From CAVTOA01 sp963736285 (lineage in GTDB: Bacteria > Actinomycetota > Actinomycetes > Mycobacteriales > QHCE01): a stretch of 64,000 nt of DNA. Position numbers and translations under genes: made by a program. This document shows positions 53,331-61,384 of the stretch, in pieces (within the stretch, counting starts at the first letter, position 1; each line of letters opens with the position of its first letter). The stretch lies in the NCBI GenBank assembly GCA_963736285.1, contig CAVTOA010000001.1, forward strand, positions 62,001 through 126,000. The letters are read 5' to 3'. A model generated the notes under the pieces. It was not told the DNA's origin, made no database searches, and saw nothing but the letters and a program-made list of their open reading frames with translations.

Positions 53331-53336
53331 ATTGTA
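53331..53336 (-). promoter_or_regulatory. Possible sigA promoter -10
   Basis: On the minus strand TACAAT lies about 130 nt upstream of the sigA GTG, giving a leader of about 125 nt. No convincing -35. The gap 53200-53513 (314 nt) holds no gene. Confidence 0.3.
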
Positions 53337-53513
53337 GCTCCGAGTTCGACAAACCCGACCCCCCGGCACCCGTGGGTTGCAAGGTTAACGCCTGGCTATG
53401 GACCTCTTTGGACTAGTGCCGGGGGCTAAACGGTCGGCAGGTGTGTCGGCTGTTCGCACATTTCCGGCGTTCGCGCGTAGTCAATGGCATGAGTCGAACC
53501 GGTCCTAGGAATT

Positions 53514-54038
53514 CTAGGAGGTGACCGCTTGTTCCACACAACCCGTGCTGGCCAAAGCGGGCTTACCTAGATGTTTGAGTGTCTTGGCGACCTGATTTGT
53601 GGGAGTCAAAGACTCAAACTTCGGACCCAGGATCAATTCGACGACGTCGCTGGTGATGTCGTCCGGCAATGACTGGGCATGGGGGACCTGTGCTTGTACT
53701 AGCTGCGCGGCTCCAGATACTTTTGGTCCGAAGTGGACTTCCGCCACTCCCTCAATAGAGGTGTCAGAGTTGTCGACACCCACCACGTTGAAGCCGCGTT
53801 GTACTAGCTGATCTTTGATCGAGGACGCTAAATTGGGGCGGTCCGTGGCGTTCAGTACCCTCACTTTGATGTGCTGCGGTGCTGGAATAGCGGCCGCCTT
53901 CTTCGCGGACACCGCGCAGTTTGCATTATTGGAGGCACCCTCCTGCGAATCACGCGTGATTGTCCAGATAATCATCGTGATCGCGGCGACCGCGAGAACG
54001 CTCATGACCACCAAGGCGCGAAGCCGAGAGATACTCAT
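53514..54038 (-). CDS. LytR C-terminal domain protein
   Basis: 174 residues: short cytoplasmic start, one membrane helix (ALVVMSVLAVAAITMIIWTI), then an extracytoplasmic LytR_C domain (IKVRVLNATDRPNLASSIKD, QLVQRGFNVVGVDN, SDVVELILGPKFESL). The domain occurs at the ends of wall-polymer ligases, but here it is alone. It ends with CVEQAVTS, and two Cys (NANCAVS and TGCVE) may pair outside. ATG 54038. Confidence 0.88.
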   Translation of the reverse strand: MSISRLRALVVMSVLAVAAITMIIWTITRDSQEGASNNANCAVSAKKAAAIPAPQHIKVRVLNATDRPNLASSIKDQLVQRGFNVVGVDNSDTSIEGVAEVHFGPKVSGAAQLVQAQVPHAQSLPDDITSDVVELILGPKFESLTPTNQVAKTLKHLGKPALASTGCVEQAVTS

Positions 54039-54252
54039 CTGGCACTCCACCAAAAATGCATGTCCGGAACCCTATCGGGTAGTGGGTTGGTGTCTTTTGG
54101 ATCACATCAGGAATACATTCGGCGCCGCATGCGTCTATGCGGCACCGGGCGCGGTAAGGTTGCGCGCTCGTCAGGGCTGATGGCTTCGGTGTCGTTGTGA
54201 TACCGACAATGATGACCCGACGATTCGATTCAACATAGGAGAGACACGCACG

Positions 54253-54555
54253 ATGGCCACCGATTACGACGCCCCGCGTCGCTCGGACGACTCGGACCTG
54301 AACGAAGACAGCCTCGAAGAGTTGAAGGCTCGACGAACTGAGGCGCAGTCTGGCAGTGTCGATGTCGATGAAGCCGAGGTCGCGGAGGGCTTTGAACTTC
54401 CAGGAGCCGACCTGTCAGGTGAAGAGCTGACAGTCAAGGTTCTACCGATGCAAAACGACGAGTTCCGCTGTGCTCGGTGTTTCCTGGTGCATCACCGCAG
54501 CCAGTTGGCATCGAGCCGTAACGGAGAATTGATCTGTCGCGAATGTGCTGCGTAG
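54253..54555 (+). CDS. DUF4193 family protein
   Basis: 100 residues: acidic first half (SLEELKARRTEAQSGSVDVD), then FRCARCFLVHHRSQLA and ICRECAA, a four-Cys zinc ribbon. Actinobacteria-specific, usually near sigA and dut; function unknown. ATG 54253 follows AGGAGAG. Confidence 0.9.
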   Translation: MATDYDAPRRSDDSDLNEDSLEELKARRTEAQSGSVDVDEAEVAEGFELPGADLSGEELTVKVLPMQNDEFRCARCFLVHHRSQLASSRNGELICRECAA

Positions 54556-54565
54556 TGACAGCGTT

Positions 54566-54595
54566 GTGGGCGCCTATTGCTGGTAGGCGCCCCAC
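54566..54595 (+). terminator. Terminator-like hairpin after DUF4193
   Basis: GTGGGCGCCTA at 54566-54576 pairs with TAGGCGCCCCAC at 54584-54595 with one bulged C and a 7-nt loop. No T-run. It starts 10 nt after the stop codon. Confidence 0.6.
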
Positions 54596-54655
54596 AGTGC
54601 ACATCGCGGACGTCCCTGGAGTTTGTCGTGACGACCACGGCAGGCGGGGCCACAC

Positions 54656-55156
54656 ATGAGCGACGTTGACGTACTCCTGCTGCGACTTGATCCGGATTTG
54701 CCGGTTCCGGCCTATTCGCTCGCTGGGGATGCTGGAGCTGACCTCTACAGCGCTCGCACCGTCACATTGGCGCCAGGTGAGCGAGCATTAGTGGGGACAG
54801 GGGTAGCTATTGCCCTTCCGGAAGGGCACGCGGGATTCATACACCCTCGATCTGGCCTAGCTGCCAAATATGGGGTGTCGATGGTCAACGCGCCTGGCAC
54901 CATCGATTGTGGGTACCGCGGTGAGATCAAAGTGAACGTCATCAATCTCGATCCGCGCGAAGCAGTAACCCTCACTCGAGGCAATCGCATCGCGCAGCTG
55001 GTAGTACAGCGGGTAGAACGTGCGGTGTTTCGCATTGTCGAGGAGCTTCCTCCTTCGGAGCGAGGCGCAAGTGGTCACGGCTCCACCGGGGGACACGAAG
55101 GTCTGTCGACCATAGTCGGGGCCGACTCACGTCGACCCGTTGAGTTAACCCGCTAA
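54656..55156 (+). CDS. dut: dUTP diphosphatase
   Basis: dUTPase hydrolyses dUTP to dUMP, keeping uracil out of DNA and feeding ThyX. The 166-residue product has all five motifs: SLAGDAGADLYS, PRSGLAAKYG, NAPGTIDCGYRGEIKV, RGNRIAQLVV and the C-terminal RGASGHGSTGGHEG. ATG 54656. Downstream is DUF3710, the usual neighbour. Confidence 0.96.
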   Translation: MSDVDVLLLRLDPDLPVPAYSLAGDAGADLYSARTVTLAPGERALVGTGVAIALPEGHAGFIHPRSGLAAKYGVSMVNAPGTIDCGYRGEIKVNVINLDPREAVTLTRGNRIAQLVVQRVERAVFRIVEELPPSERGASGHGSTGGHEGLSTIVGADSRRPVELTR

Positions 55157-55182
55157 GGCGTACATCCCGTTTAGGAGGCACC

Positions 55183-55803
55183 GTGTTTTTCCGCCGTCGA
55201 AAGAGTAAAGATGCAGCGACATCGGTGGAGGTTGAGGTCGAGTCTGACGAGATCGCCATCCCCATAGCGGACATTGCTACAGAGCCCTCGGGCCCCTACG
55301 ACCTCGACGAGGATCGTGAGCGCTGGAACGATGGAGTGGTCCGTCTTGACTTTGGCTCGCTACGGGTGCCCGTCTTGCCGGGAGTCCAGCTTCAATTCAG
55401 TGCAAATGAGGCGGGCGCATTGACTGGCATTTCGGCCAGTGACGGGCGAAGTCAACTGGAGCTCAACGCCTTTGCCGCACCACGGAACGAAAGCCTTTGG
55501 CACCAGGTGCGCGCGGAGATGACTCATCAGTGGCAGCAACAAGGCGCCAGCGTTAAGGAGCAGGAGGGCGAGTTCGGGCCTGAGCTTTGGGTGCGGGTGT
55601 CGGGAGAGCAAGGTCCGGACACGGCCCGGTGTGTGGGGATTACAGGTCCGCGATGGTTGTTGCGAGCCGTATTTACCGGCGTGGCCGGTCGGGGCGCGGA
55701 TGTAGCGCCAGTACTGGTTGAGGTGTTGCGGCGTACGGTTGTGGTCCGCGGCAGTGACCCTCGGCCAGTCAAAGGAGCATCTTCCGCTCACCATTCCAGA
55801 TGA
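55183..55803 (+). CDS. DUF3710 family protein
   Basis: 206 residues. Basic start FFRRRKSKD, a Glu-rich stretch, then the DUF3710 body: GPYDLDEDRERWNDGVVRLDFGSL, FAAPRNESLWHQVRAEM, GPRWLLRAVFTGVAG. Actinobacterial family always found by dut; role unknown. GTG 55183 follows TAGGAGGCA. Confidence 0.9.
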   Translation: MFFRRRKSKDAATSVEVEVESDEIAIPIADIATEPSGPYDLDEDRERWNDGVVRLDFGSLRVPVLPGVQLQFSANEAGALTGISASDGRSQLELNAFAAPRNESLWHQVRAEMTHQWQQQGASVKEQEGEFGPELWVRVSGEQGPDTARCVGITGPRWLLRAVFTGVAGRGADVAPVLVEVLRRTVVVRGSDPRPVKGASSAHHSR

Positions 55804-55959
55804 GATCACCGTCGGGAGCGAGGAGCCCGCATCCGAGGCGATTAGCAGAGGACGGGGTCACCGAGTCGGTAGAGACGCGCATGTCGTTGCCCGAGCGGCA
55901 GCAGCAGATCAGCGAGCTGCGCTAGATATCGAAGCGCGGTGCGAGAGGAGGGTGCGGCG

Positions 55960-56355
55960 ATGGTACGACAAGCAGTCGCCCCGTCGCACATATCGTTGTG
56001 GCAACGCTTTGTTAAGCGAATAGCTGCCTCCGACACCGAGCTTGATGCGGAGGATCTGCGGGAAGCCAGCGCCCAAGCGGGCGCGACGCCAGTGAAGGCC
56101 TGTGGGCAGGGCGACAAAGTCTCCATTAGTGGACGACTTACGTCGGTCTGCTATATGCCCCGGTGTAATATGCCCACCCTTGAGGCAGAGCTGTTCGACG
56201 GCACGGGCCGAGTGTCGTTGGTGTGGCTAGGTCGGCGTCGAATTGTGGGGATCACACCGGGACAGAGCGTCACTGTCTATGGGCGTGTTGCAACTCGGAA
56301 TGATCAACCCGTCATCTACAACCCGTACTACACCCTGGAGCCGGATTTCTTGTGA
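55960..56355 (+). CDS. OB-fold nucleic-acid-binding protein
   Basis: 131 residues with one OB-fold (KVSISGRLTSVCYMPRC, LEAELFDGTGRVSLVWLGRR, ITPGQSVTVYGRVAT). A short form of the RecG-wedge type. Family members are conserved beside DUF3710 and DUF3159. ATG 55960 follows GAGGAGGG. Ligand unknown. The 156 nt before it show no gene. Confidence 0.85.
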   Translation: MVRQAVAPSHISLWQRFVKRIAASDTELDAEDLREASAQAGATPVKACGQGDKVSISGRLTSVCYMPRCNMPTLEAELFDGTGRVSLVWLGRRRIVGITPGQSVTVYGRVATRNDQPVIYNPYYTLEPDFL

Positions 56356-57074
56356 CAACTGGCGAGCAGACAAACGAGTCTGAGCAGGCGCCATCAGCGG
56401 AGATGGACGATGCGATGGACCAAAAAAAATCCAGCCCGGGCGAGGCGCCGCACAATGCCGAGTTGCGCAAGGCGGTGACCGATCAAATCGGTGGCGTTCG
56501 CGGCATGCTGGAGACCACCGTGCCGGTGGTGGTGTTTGTCGCCATCAATATTGTTGCTGGCCTCAAGCCGGCGTTGTGGGCTGCGGTGGGTGCCGCCGTG
56601 GTTATTGCGGCGATTCGGCTGCTGCAACGTGACTCGATCCGGCATGCGGTGACCGGGCTGTTTGGGGTGGTGATCGCAGCCATCTTCGCGGCGAAGACGG
56701 GACGGGCACAGGATTTTTACCTGCCCGGCATCGCATTGAATTTCGTTTATGCGACGGCATTTGGGATCTCCGCGGCGATTCGTCGACCGCTGGTGGGCTA
56801 TGCCTGGTCGCTGGTTACCGGAGCCGACGGCGACTGGCAGCAGCGACCACGACTAATGCGGGCATTTACCTGGCTATCGATCATGTGGGCGGCGATGTTT
56901 GTGTTGCGTGGCGGCGTACAACTTGTTTTCTATCTGTTGAGTATGCCGATCGGACTGGGAATTGCGCGCATCGTGGGCATCGCGCCATATGCCGCCGCGC
57001 TAGCCGTCACCGTCTGGTGTGGACGACGAGTGGTGTTCGCCGATAATGCGGCCAAGAACAGTGAAACGCTATAG
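56352..57074 (+). CDS. DUF3159 membrane protein
   Basis: 240 residues: a charged N-terminus, then five or six hydrophobic helices (VPVVVFVAINIVAGLKPALW, VTGLFGVVIAAIFAAKTGRA, FTWLSIMWAAMFVLRGGVQ). Actinobacteria-specific, function unknown. GTG 56352 overlaps the OB-fold gene stop by 4 nt, so they are an operon. Confidence 0.9.
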   Translation: MTTGEQTNESEQAPSAEMDDAMDQKKSSPGEAPHNAELRKAVTDQIGGVRGMLETTVPVVVFVAINIVAGLKPALWAAVGAAVVIAAIRLLQRDSIRHAVTGLFGVVIAAIFAAKTGRAQDFYLPGIALNFVYATAFGISAAIRRPLVGYAWSLVTGADGDWQQRPRLMRAFTWLSIMWAAMFVLRGGVQLVFYLLSMPIGLGIARIVGIAPYAAALAVTVWCGRRVVFADNAAKNSETL

Positions 57075-57082
57075 TCCGCGCT

Positions 57083-57652
57083 ATGCCTGCCACCATCTTG
57101 GACCCCCACACCGCATTGGTGCTCATCGACATGCAACGCGGAATTGTCGAGTTACCGCACGTCGACCCGGTGGAGCACGTGGTCGGCAATGTCGCGCGAC
57201 TTGCTGCCGCATTTCGCGCTGCCCAGCAACCAGTGGTTCTGGTGCGCGTTGCTTTCTCTGCTGACGGCGCTGACCGCCTGCGGCCGCGAGCGCAGCCGCA
57301 GCCGCAGCCCACCGGGACACCGAGGGAAGATTTCGCTGAGCTCATCGCGGAGCTCGATCAGCAACCGTCCGATGTAGTCATCACCAAACGTCAATGGGGT
57401 GCTTTTTACGGAACCGAACTAGATCTGCAGTTACGACGTCGTGGGGTGACCGGGATCGTGCTGGCTGGAATCTCCACGAGTGTGGGGGTCGAGTCGACGG
57501 CGCGCGCCGCTTTTGAACACGGATATAACCTCACGTTCGCCAGTGACGCGATGACCGACAGCAATCGGGAGGCGCAAGAGCGGGCGCTAGTCACCATATT
57601 TCCGCGCATGGGAGAAGTCGACACCACCGAAAGCATTCTGCGTCTGTTGTAG
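57083..57652 (+). CDS. Isochorismatase-fold hydrolase lacking the usual catalytic Cys
   Basis: 189 residues. Asp16 (VLIDMQ) and Lys102 (TKRQWGAF) of the family triad are present, but the nucleophile position reads Gly135 in STSVGVESTARAA where Cys is expected. This GVESTAR variant is a recurrent subfamily and may lack amidase activity or use another mechanism. Separated from DUF3159 by 8 nt. A Gln/Pro repeat (QPQPQP) lies near residue 71. Confidence 0.85.
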   Translation: MPATILDPHTALVLIDMQRGIVELPHVDPVEHVVGNVARLAAAFRAAQQPVVLVRVAFSADGADRLRPRAQPQPQPTGTPREDFAELIAELDQQPSDVVITKRQWGAFYGTELDLQLRRRGVTGIVLAGISTSVGVESTARAAFEHGYNLTFASDAMTDSNREAQERALVTIFPRMGEVDTTESILRLL

Positions 57653-57705
57653 ACCGTCCGCGTAAGAGAGTCCGCGTAGCTTATACGGCGTTTAGGATGC
57701 TCGCT

Positions 57706-58371
57706 CTATGGCGCTGGCGACGAGAACAGCGCTTGCAGCTGTGGTTCTACGCTTGCCTGGCACAGGAACATGAGCTCATCGCCGGCCTCTACCGGATCGT
57801 CTAGTGACGGAGTGAGGACCCTAGCCCCGCGAACGATCGCCACCAACGATGCATCTCGAGGCAGCGACAGATCGCGGACCGCCGTTCCCACCTGGGGAGC
57901 GTTCTCGGTCAAGGTCATCTCGACGAGGTTCGCAGCCCCTTGCCGAAACGACATCAGACGCACGAGTTCGCCGACGCTGACGGCCTCTTCGACCAGCGCG
58001 GCGATGACCCGTGGCTTACTCACAGGGACATCTACCCCCCATTGCTCAGTAAAGAGCCACTCATTTTCGGCCCGGTTAACCCGTGCCACGACTCGCTCTA
58101 TGGCGAACTCGGTCTTCGCGAGGAGCGACACCACTAAGTTGACCTTGTCATCACCCGTCGCTGCCACCATGACGTCGCAACGCGCCGCGCCCGCTTCCTC
58201 CAAAGAGGACAATTCACAAGCGTCCGCGAGTACCCAGCGCGCCTCAGGAGCCAGAGCTGGAGAAATAGCTGAAGGCTCTTTTTCCAGAAGTAAAATTTCG
58301 TGGCCGTGTTCGGTGAGCTCATTGGCGATGGAACAACCAACGTTCCCAGCTCCGGCAATCGCGACCTTCAT
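57706..58371 (-). CDS. TrkA-type K+ uptake regulatory protein (CeoC-like)
   Basis: 221 residues: RCK N domain with MKVAIAGAGNVGCSIANEL and the NAD/ATP-binding GxGxxG, a Lys/Asp switch (ATGDDKVNLVVSLLAK), then TrkA-C (LVEMTLTENAPQVGTAVRDL). Soluble subunits like this gate K+ transporters. ATG 58371 overlaps the stop of the upstream trkA paralogue (58368) by 4 nt. Confidence 0.92.
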   Translation of the reverse strand: MKVAIAGAGNVGCSIANELTEHGHEILLLEKEPSAISPALAPEARWVLADACELSSLEEAGAARCDVMVAATGDDKVNLVVSLLAKTEFAIERVVARVNRAENEWLFTEQWGVDVPVSKPRVIAALVEEAVSVGELVRLMSFRQGAANLVEMTLTENAPQVGTAVRDLSLPRDASLVAIVRGARVLTPSLDDPVEAGDELMFLCQASVEPQLQALFSSPAP

Positions 58372-59054
58372 CCCGCGCCCCCATCGCTTGCCTCGCCGCC
58401 ACTCGGCGCGCTGCCGCTTGTCGTCATGATGTGTCCGGTCAACTCATCAGTAGTGAGCACAAATATCTGATCGCCCTCTTGTACGACCAGTGACGGAGTG
58501 GGCAAGGTTGCCAGTCCAAATCGGGTCAAATACGCAACCCGTACACCGATAGCATCCTCCAAAGAGGAGATGCGCCGTCCTATCCAGCCGGGATGTATGG
58601 GCGCTTCGAGTATCGCCACAGAGCTCGTGGGGTCTCGCCACACCTCACGATCTTCGTCTGGCGAGAGCTCTCCCAAGATGCGTTTGGCGGTCCATCGGGC
58701 AGTGGCAACCGTCGGGATGCCGAGCCGTTCGTAGACCTCCGCTCGACCAGGATCGTAAATGCGGGCTACCACCTTGTGGACGTCAAAATTTTCCCGAGCA
58801 ACGCGAGCAGAGATGATGTTGGAATTGTCGCCGTTGCTGACGGCTGCGAACGCGTCGGCGTGCTCGATTCCCGCCGCGATGAGGACAGCACGATCGAAGC
58901 CATTTCCGGTGACAGTCTCGCCAGTGAACTCAGTGGAAAGGCGACGAAACGCGCTTTCTTCCTGATCGATGACGGCGACCGAATGACCTCGCTGTTCCAG
59001 TGCGGTGGCGAGCGTTGCCCCCACTCGCCCGCAGCCCATGATCACCACATGCAC
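58368..59054 (-). CDS. TrkA-type K+ uptake regulatory protein (CeoB-like)
   Basis: 228 residues: RCK N domain VHVVIMGCGRVGATLATALE with GxGxxG, ADAFAAVSNGDNSNIISARV, and TrkA-C (GVRVAYLTRFGLATLPTPS). GTG 59054 follows AAAGGGA. Pairs with the next gene, as CeoB/CeoC do in mycobacteria. It diverges from a KimA-like importer. Confidence 0.92.
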   Translation of the reverse strand: MHVVIMGCGRVGATLATALEQRGHSVAVIDQEESAFRRLSTEFTGETVTGNGFDRAVLIAAGIEHADAFAAVSNGDNSNIISARVARENFDVHKVVARIYDPGRAEVYERLGIPTVATARWTAKRILGELSPDEDREVWRDPTSSVAILEAPIHPGWIGRRISSLEDAIGVRVAYLTRFGLATLPTPSLVVQEGDQIFVLTTDELTGHIMTTSGSAPSGGEASDGGAG

Positions 59055-59078
59055 GTTGTTCCCTTTGCTGCTTTTGCT

Positions 59079-59133
59079 TTTTTGCGGATTGCCCGCAATT
59101 TTGGCACAAAATAGTGCGGGTAATCCGCTAAAA
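59079..59133. repeat. 55-bp palindromic element, copy 2
   Basis: Same element as 5583-5637, 50 of 55 positions identical and no indels. Here the arms have drifted (mismatches in both arms) but the GGCACA loop core is intact. It occupies the divergent promoter region of the trkA pair and the KimA-like gene, so terminator function is unlikely here. Confidence 0.85.
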
Positions 59134-59192
59134 GTGGGCGAGTTACGGGAAGCCGTCCCCCGCATGGTGAATAAATCCGGTTGGATGGGCTC

Positions 59193-61235
59193 GTGCCATC
59201 GCCGATCGGTTTGTTAAAGCGCATGATGGTGGGCCGTCCATTCCGGAGCGACCGCCTGAGCGAAACCCTGTTGCCTAAGCGCATTGCCCTGCCCGTGTTT
59301 GCCTCGGACGCGCTGTCCTCAGTCGCGTATGCGCCGGCTGAAATCTTCGCGACTCTGAGTGTGGCTGGGCTCTCGGTGTATCAGCTTTCACCGTGGATCG
59401 CACTGGCAATCGCGGTGGTATTCCTGGCCGTGGTGGCCTCGAATCGGCAAAATGTACGTGCCTACCCGTCCGGTGGCGGAGATTTTGAGGTGACCACCAC
59501 CAATTTGGGCCCCAGATTGGGCATGGTCGTGGCTAGCGCACTGCTCGTTGACTACGTATTGACGGTCGCGGTTTCTGTGGCTTCTGGGGTAGAAAATGCT
59601 GGCTCGGCCATTCCGTGGCTAAACGCCCACAAGGTGGGCATGTCACTGGTGATTGTCGCGTTATTGACCGCCGCAAACCTTCGTGGTGTGCGAGAGTCTG
59701 GATTGGCATTCGCTATTCCAAGTTATGCGTTCATGATTTCTATTTTGGGAATGGTTGGCTATGGGTTCTTTCGCATTGTTATCTTAAATAATGATGTACA
59801 AGCTGAAAGCGCCGGTTTTGAATTACGAGGCAAGGGGAGTTTTGTTGGCATAGCGTTAGTCTTCTTGATGATGCGTGCCTTTTCTTCTGGGTCAGCCGCG
59901 CTTACGGGTGTGGAGGCAATTAGCAACGGTGTTCCGGCTTTCCGGAAACCGAAGAGTAAGAATGCGGCTACTACTTTAGCGTTGCTCGGCGCGCTTGCTA
60001 TTTCGATGATGATGGGAATCGTGCTGCTTGCTGGAAGAGTTGGTCTTAAGTATGCGGACGATCCCGCCAAGCAATTAGGCGGAATGCCCCATGGTTATCA
60101 ACAAAAAACAGTAGTCGGGCAGCTTGCCGAAGCGGTTTTCGGAAGCTTTCACTTGGCGTTCTACGTAGTTATCGCATGTACGGCATTGATTTTGCTCTTG
60201 GCTGCCAATACCGCCTTTAATGGGTTTCCGGTTTTAGGATCAATCTTGGCGCAGCGCAGGTACCTGCCGAGACAATTACACACCAGAGGTGACCGGCTGG
60301 CGTTTTCAAATGGAATTCTCTTCCTCGCTATTTTAGCGTGTGCGCTGCTAGTTGGCTTTCATGCGAGCGCGAGTGCACTCGTGCATCTATATATCGTTGG
60401 GGTCTTTGTTGCGTTTACTTTCAGTCAAATGGGGATGGTTCGCCATTGGGCGAGGAAATTGAAGACCGAACGCGATGTTCGGCGTAGACGTAGTATGAAA
60501 AGATCGCAAGCGATAAACCTTTTCGGTTTTTGTATGACAGCCACAGTCCTCTTAATTGTTATTTTGACGAAATTCTTGCAAGGAGCATGGATCGCAATTT
60601 TCGCCATGGCGATTATTTATCTCATCATGGTGGGCATTCGCCGCCACTACGACCGAGTAAGTACCGAACTTACGTCGACCGAACAGCGTCCTATGCTGCC
60701 GGCACGAAACCATGCCGTGGTGTTGGTGTCTATTCTGCATTTGCCGGCAATGAGGGCATTGGCATATGCGCGAGCGACGCATCCTGACACCCTCACCGCG
60801 ATTACGGTGAGCGTGGATCGCGCCGATACTGAAGAACTGCAAAGGGAATGGGATGAACGGGGAATTCCTATTACCCTCACTGTCGTTGATTCGCCGTATC
60901 GGGAAATAACAAGGCCCATTATTGAATACGTCAAAAATATTCGTCGCCGAAGCCCTCGGGATGTTGTCACAGTTTTTATCCCGGAATACGTGGTCGGCCG
61001 ATGGTGGGAGAATCTGCTCCACAATCAAAGCGCGCTACGGCTAAAAACTAGACTGCGATTTGTGCCGGGGATAATGGTCACGAGTGTTCCTTGGCAACTC
61101 CGCTCCAGCGAGCGCCGCCAGAGTGTGTCTCCTTGGGAACCGCCTGGAGATGTGCGTCGCGGTGTTGACCGAACCGAGCGTGAACCTTCCGCTAACGAAG
61201 ATGCGACGCGGGACAGGCAAACCCGGACCTCATAG
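59193..61235 (+). CDS. APC-superfamily K+ importer, KimA-like
   Basis: 680 residues, about 12 transmembrane helices and a long cytoplasmic C-terminal domain. The N-terminal half closely matches Bacillus KimA (high-affinity K+/H+ symporter): ASDALSSVAYAPAEI, AYPSGGGDFEV, LLVDYVLTVAVSVASG, AFSSGSAALTGVEAISNGVPA. KimA transporters are shut by cyclic di-AMP in Firmicutes. GTG 59193 fits homologue starts; TTG 59181 is possible. It diverges from two TrkA proteins, supporting a K+ role over amino acid transport. The middle (59700-60950) is AT-rich. Confidence 0.85.
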   Translation: MPSPIGLLKRMMVGRPFRSDRLSETLLPKRIALPVFASDALSSVAYAPAEIFATLSVAGLSVYQLSPWIALAIAVVFLAVVASNRQNVRAYPSGGGDFEVTTTNLGPRLGMVVASALLVDYVLTVAVSVASGVENAGSAIPWLNAHKVGMSLVIVALLTAANLRGVRESGLAFAIPSYAFMISILGMVGYGFFRIVILNNDVQAESAGFELRGKGSFVGIALVFLMMRAFSSGSAALTGVEAISNGVPAFRKPKSKNAATTLALLGALAISMMMGIVLLAGRVGLKYADDPAKQLGGMPHGYQQKTVVGQLAEAVFGSFHLAFYVVIACTALILLLAANTAFNGFPVLGSILAQRRYLPRQLHTRGDRLAFSNGILFLAILACALLVGFHASASALVHLYIVGVFVAFTFSQMGMVRHWARKLKTERDVRRRRSMKRSQAINLFGFCMTATVLLIVILTKFLQGAWIAIFAMAIIYLIMVGIRRHYDRVSTELTSTEQRPMLPARNHAVVLVSILHLPAMRALAYARATHPDTLTAITVSVDRADTEELQREWDERGIPITLTVVDSPYREITRPIIEYVKNIRRRSPRDVVTVFIPEYVVGRWWENLLHNQSALRLKTRLRFVPGIMVTSVPWQLRSSERRQSVSPWEPPGDVRRGVDRTEREPSANEDATRDRQTRTS

Positions 61236-61384
61236 GACCGATGGGTTGGGCGCGGAGTGTCAGCCCGGTGATCTCGCACAGAACGCCGGCGTCACGAGCA
61301 TGAACAAGTAGCCGTTACATTGCTGGTTACTGTTGAGCATGGCGATGCCGCAACGAGTCCGTATGCATTGAAATTGGGGCGATA

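Noticed and set aside
59055..59192. Cyclic di-AMP (ydaO) riboswitch ahead of the KimA-like gene
   Set aside because: The gap is only about 140 nt and mostly filled by the palindromic repeat; no ydaO motif was recognised.
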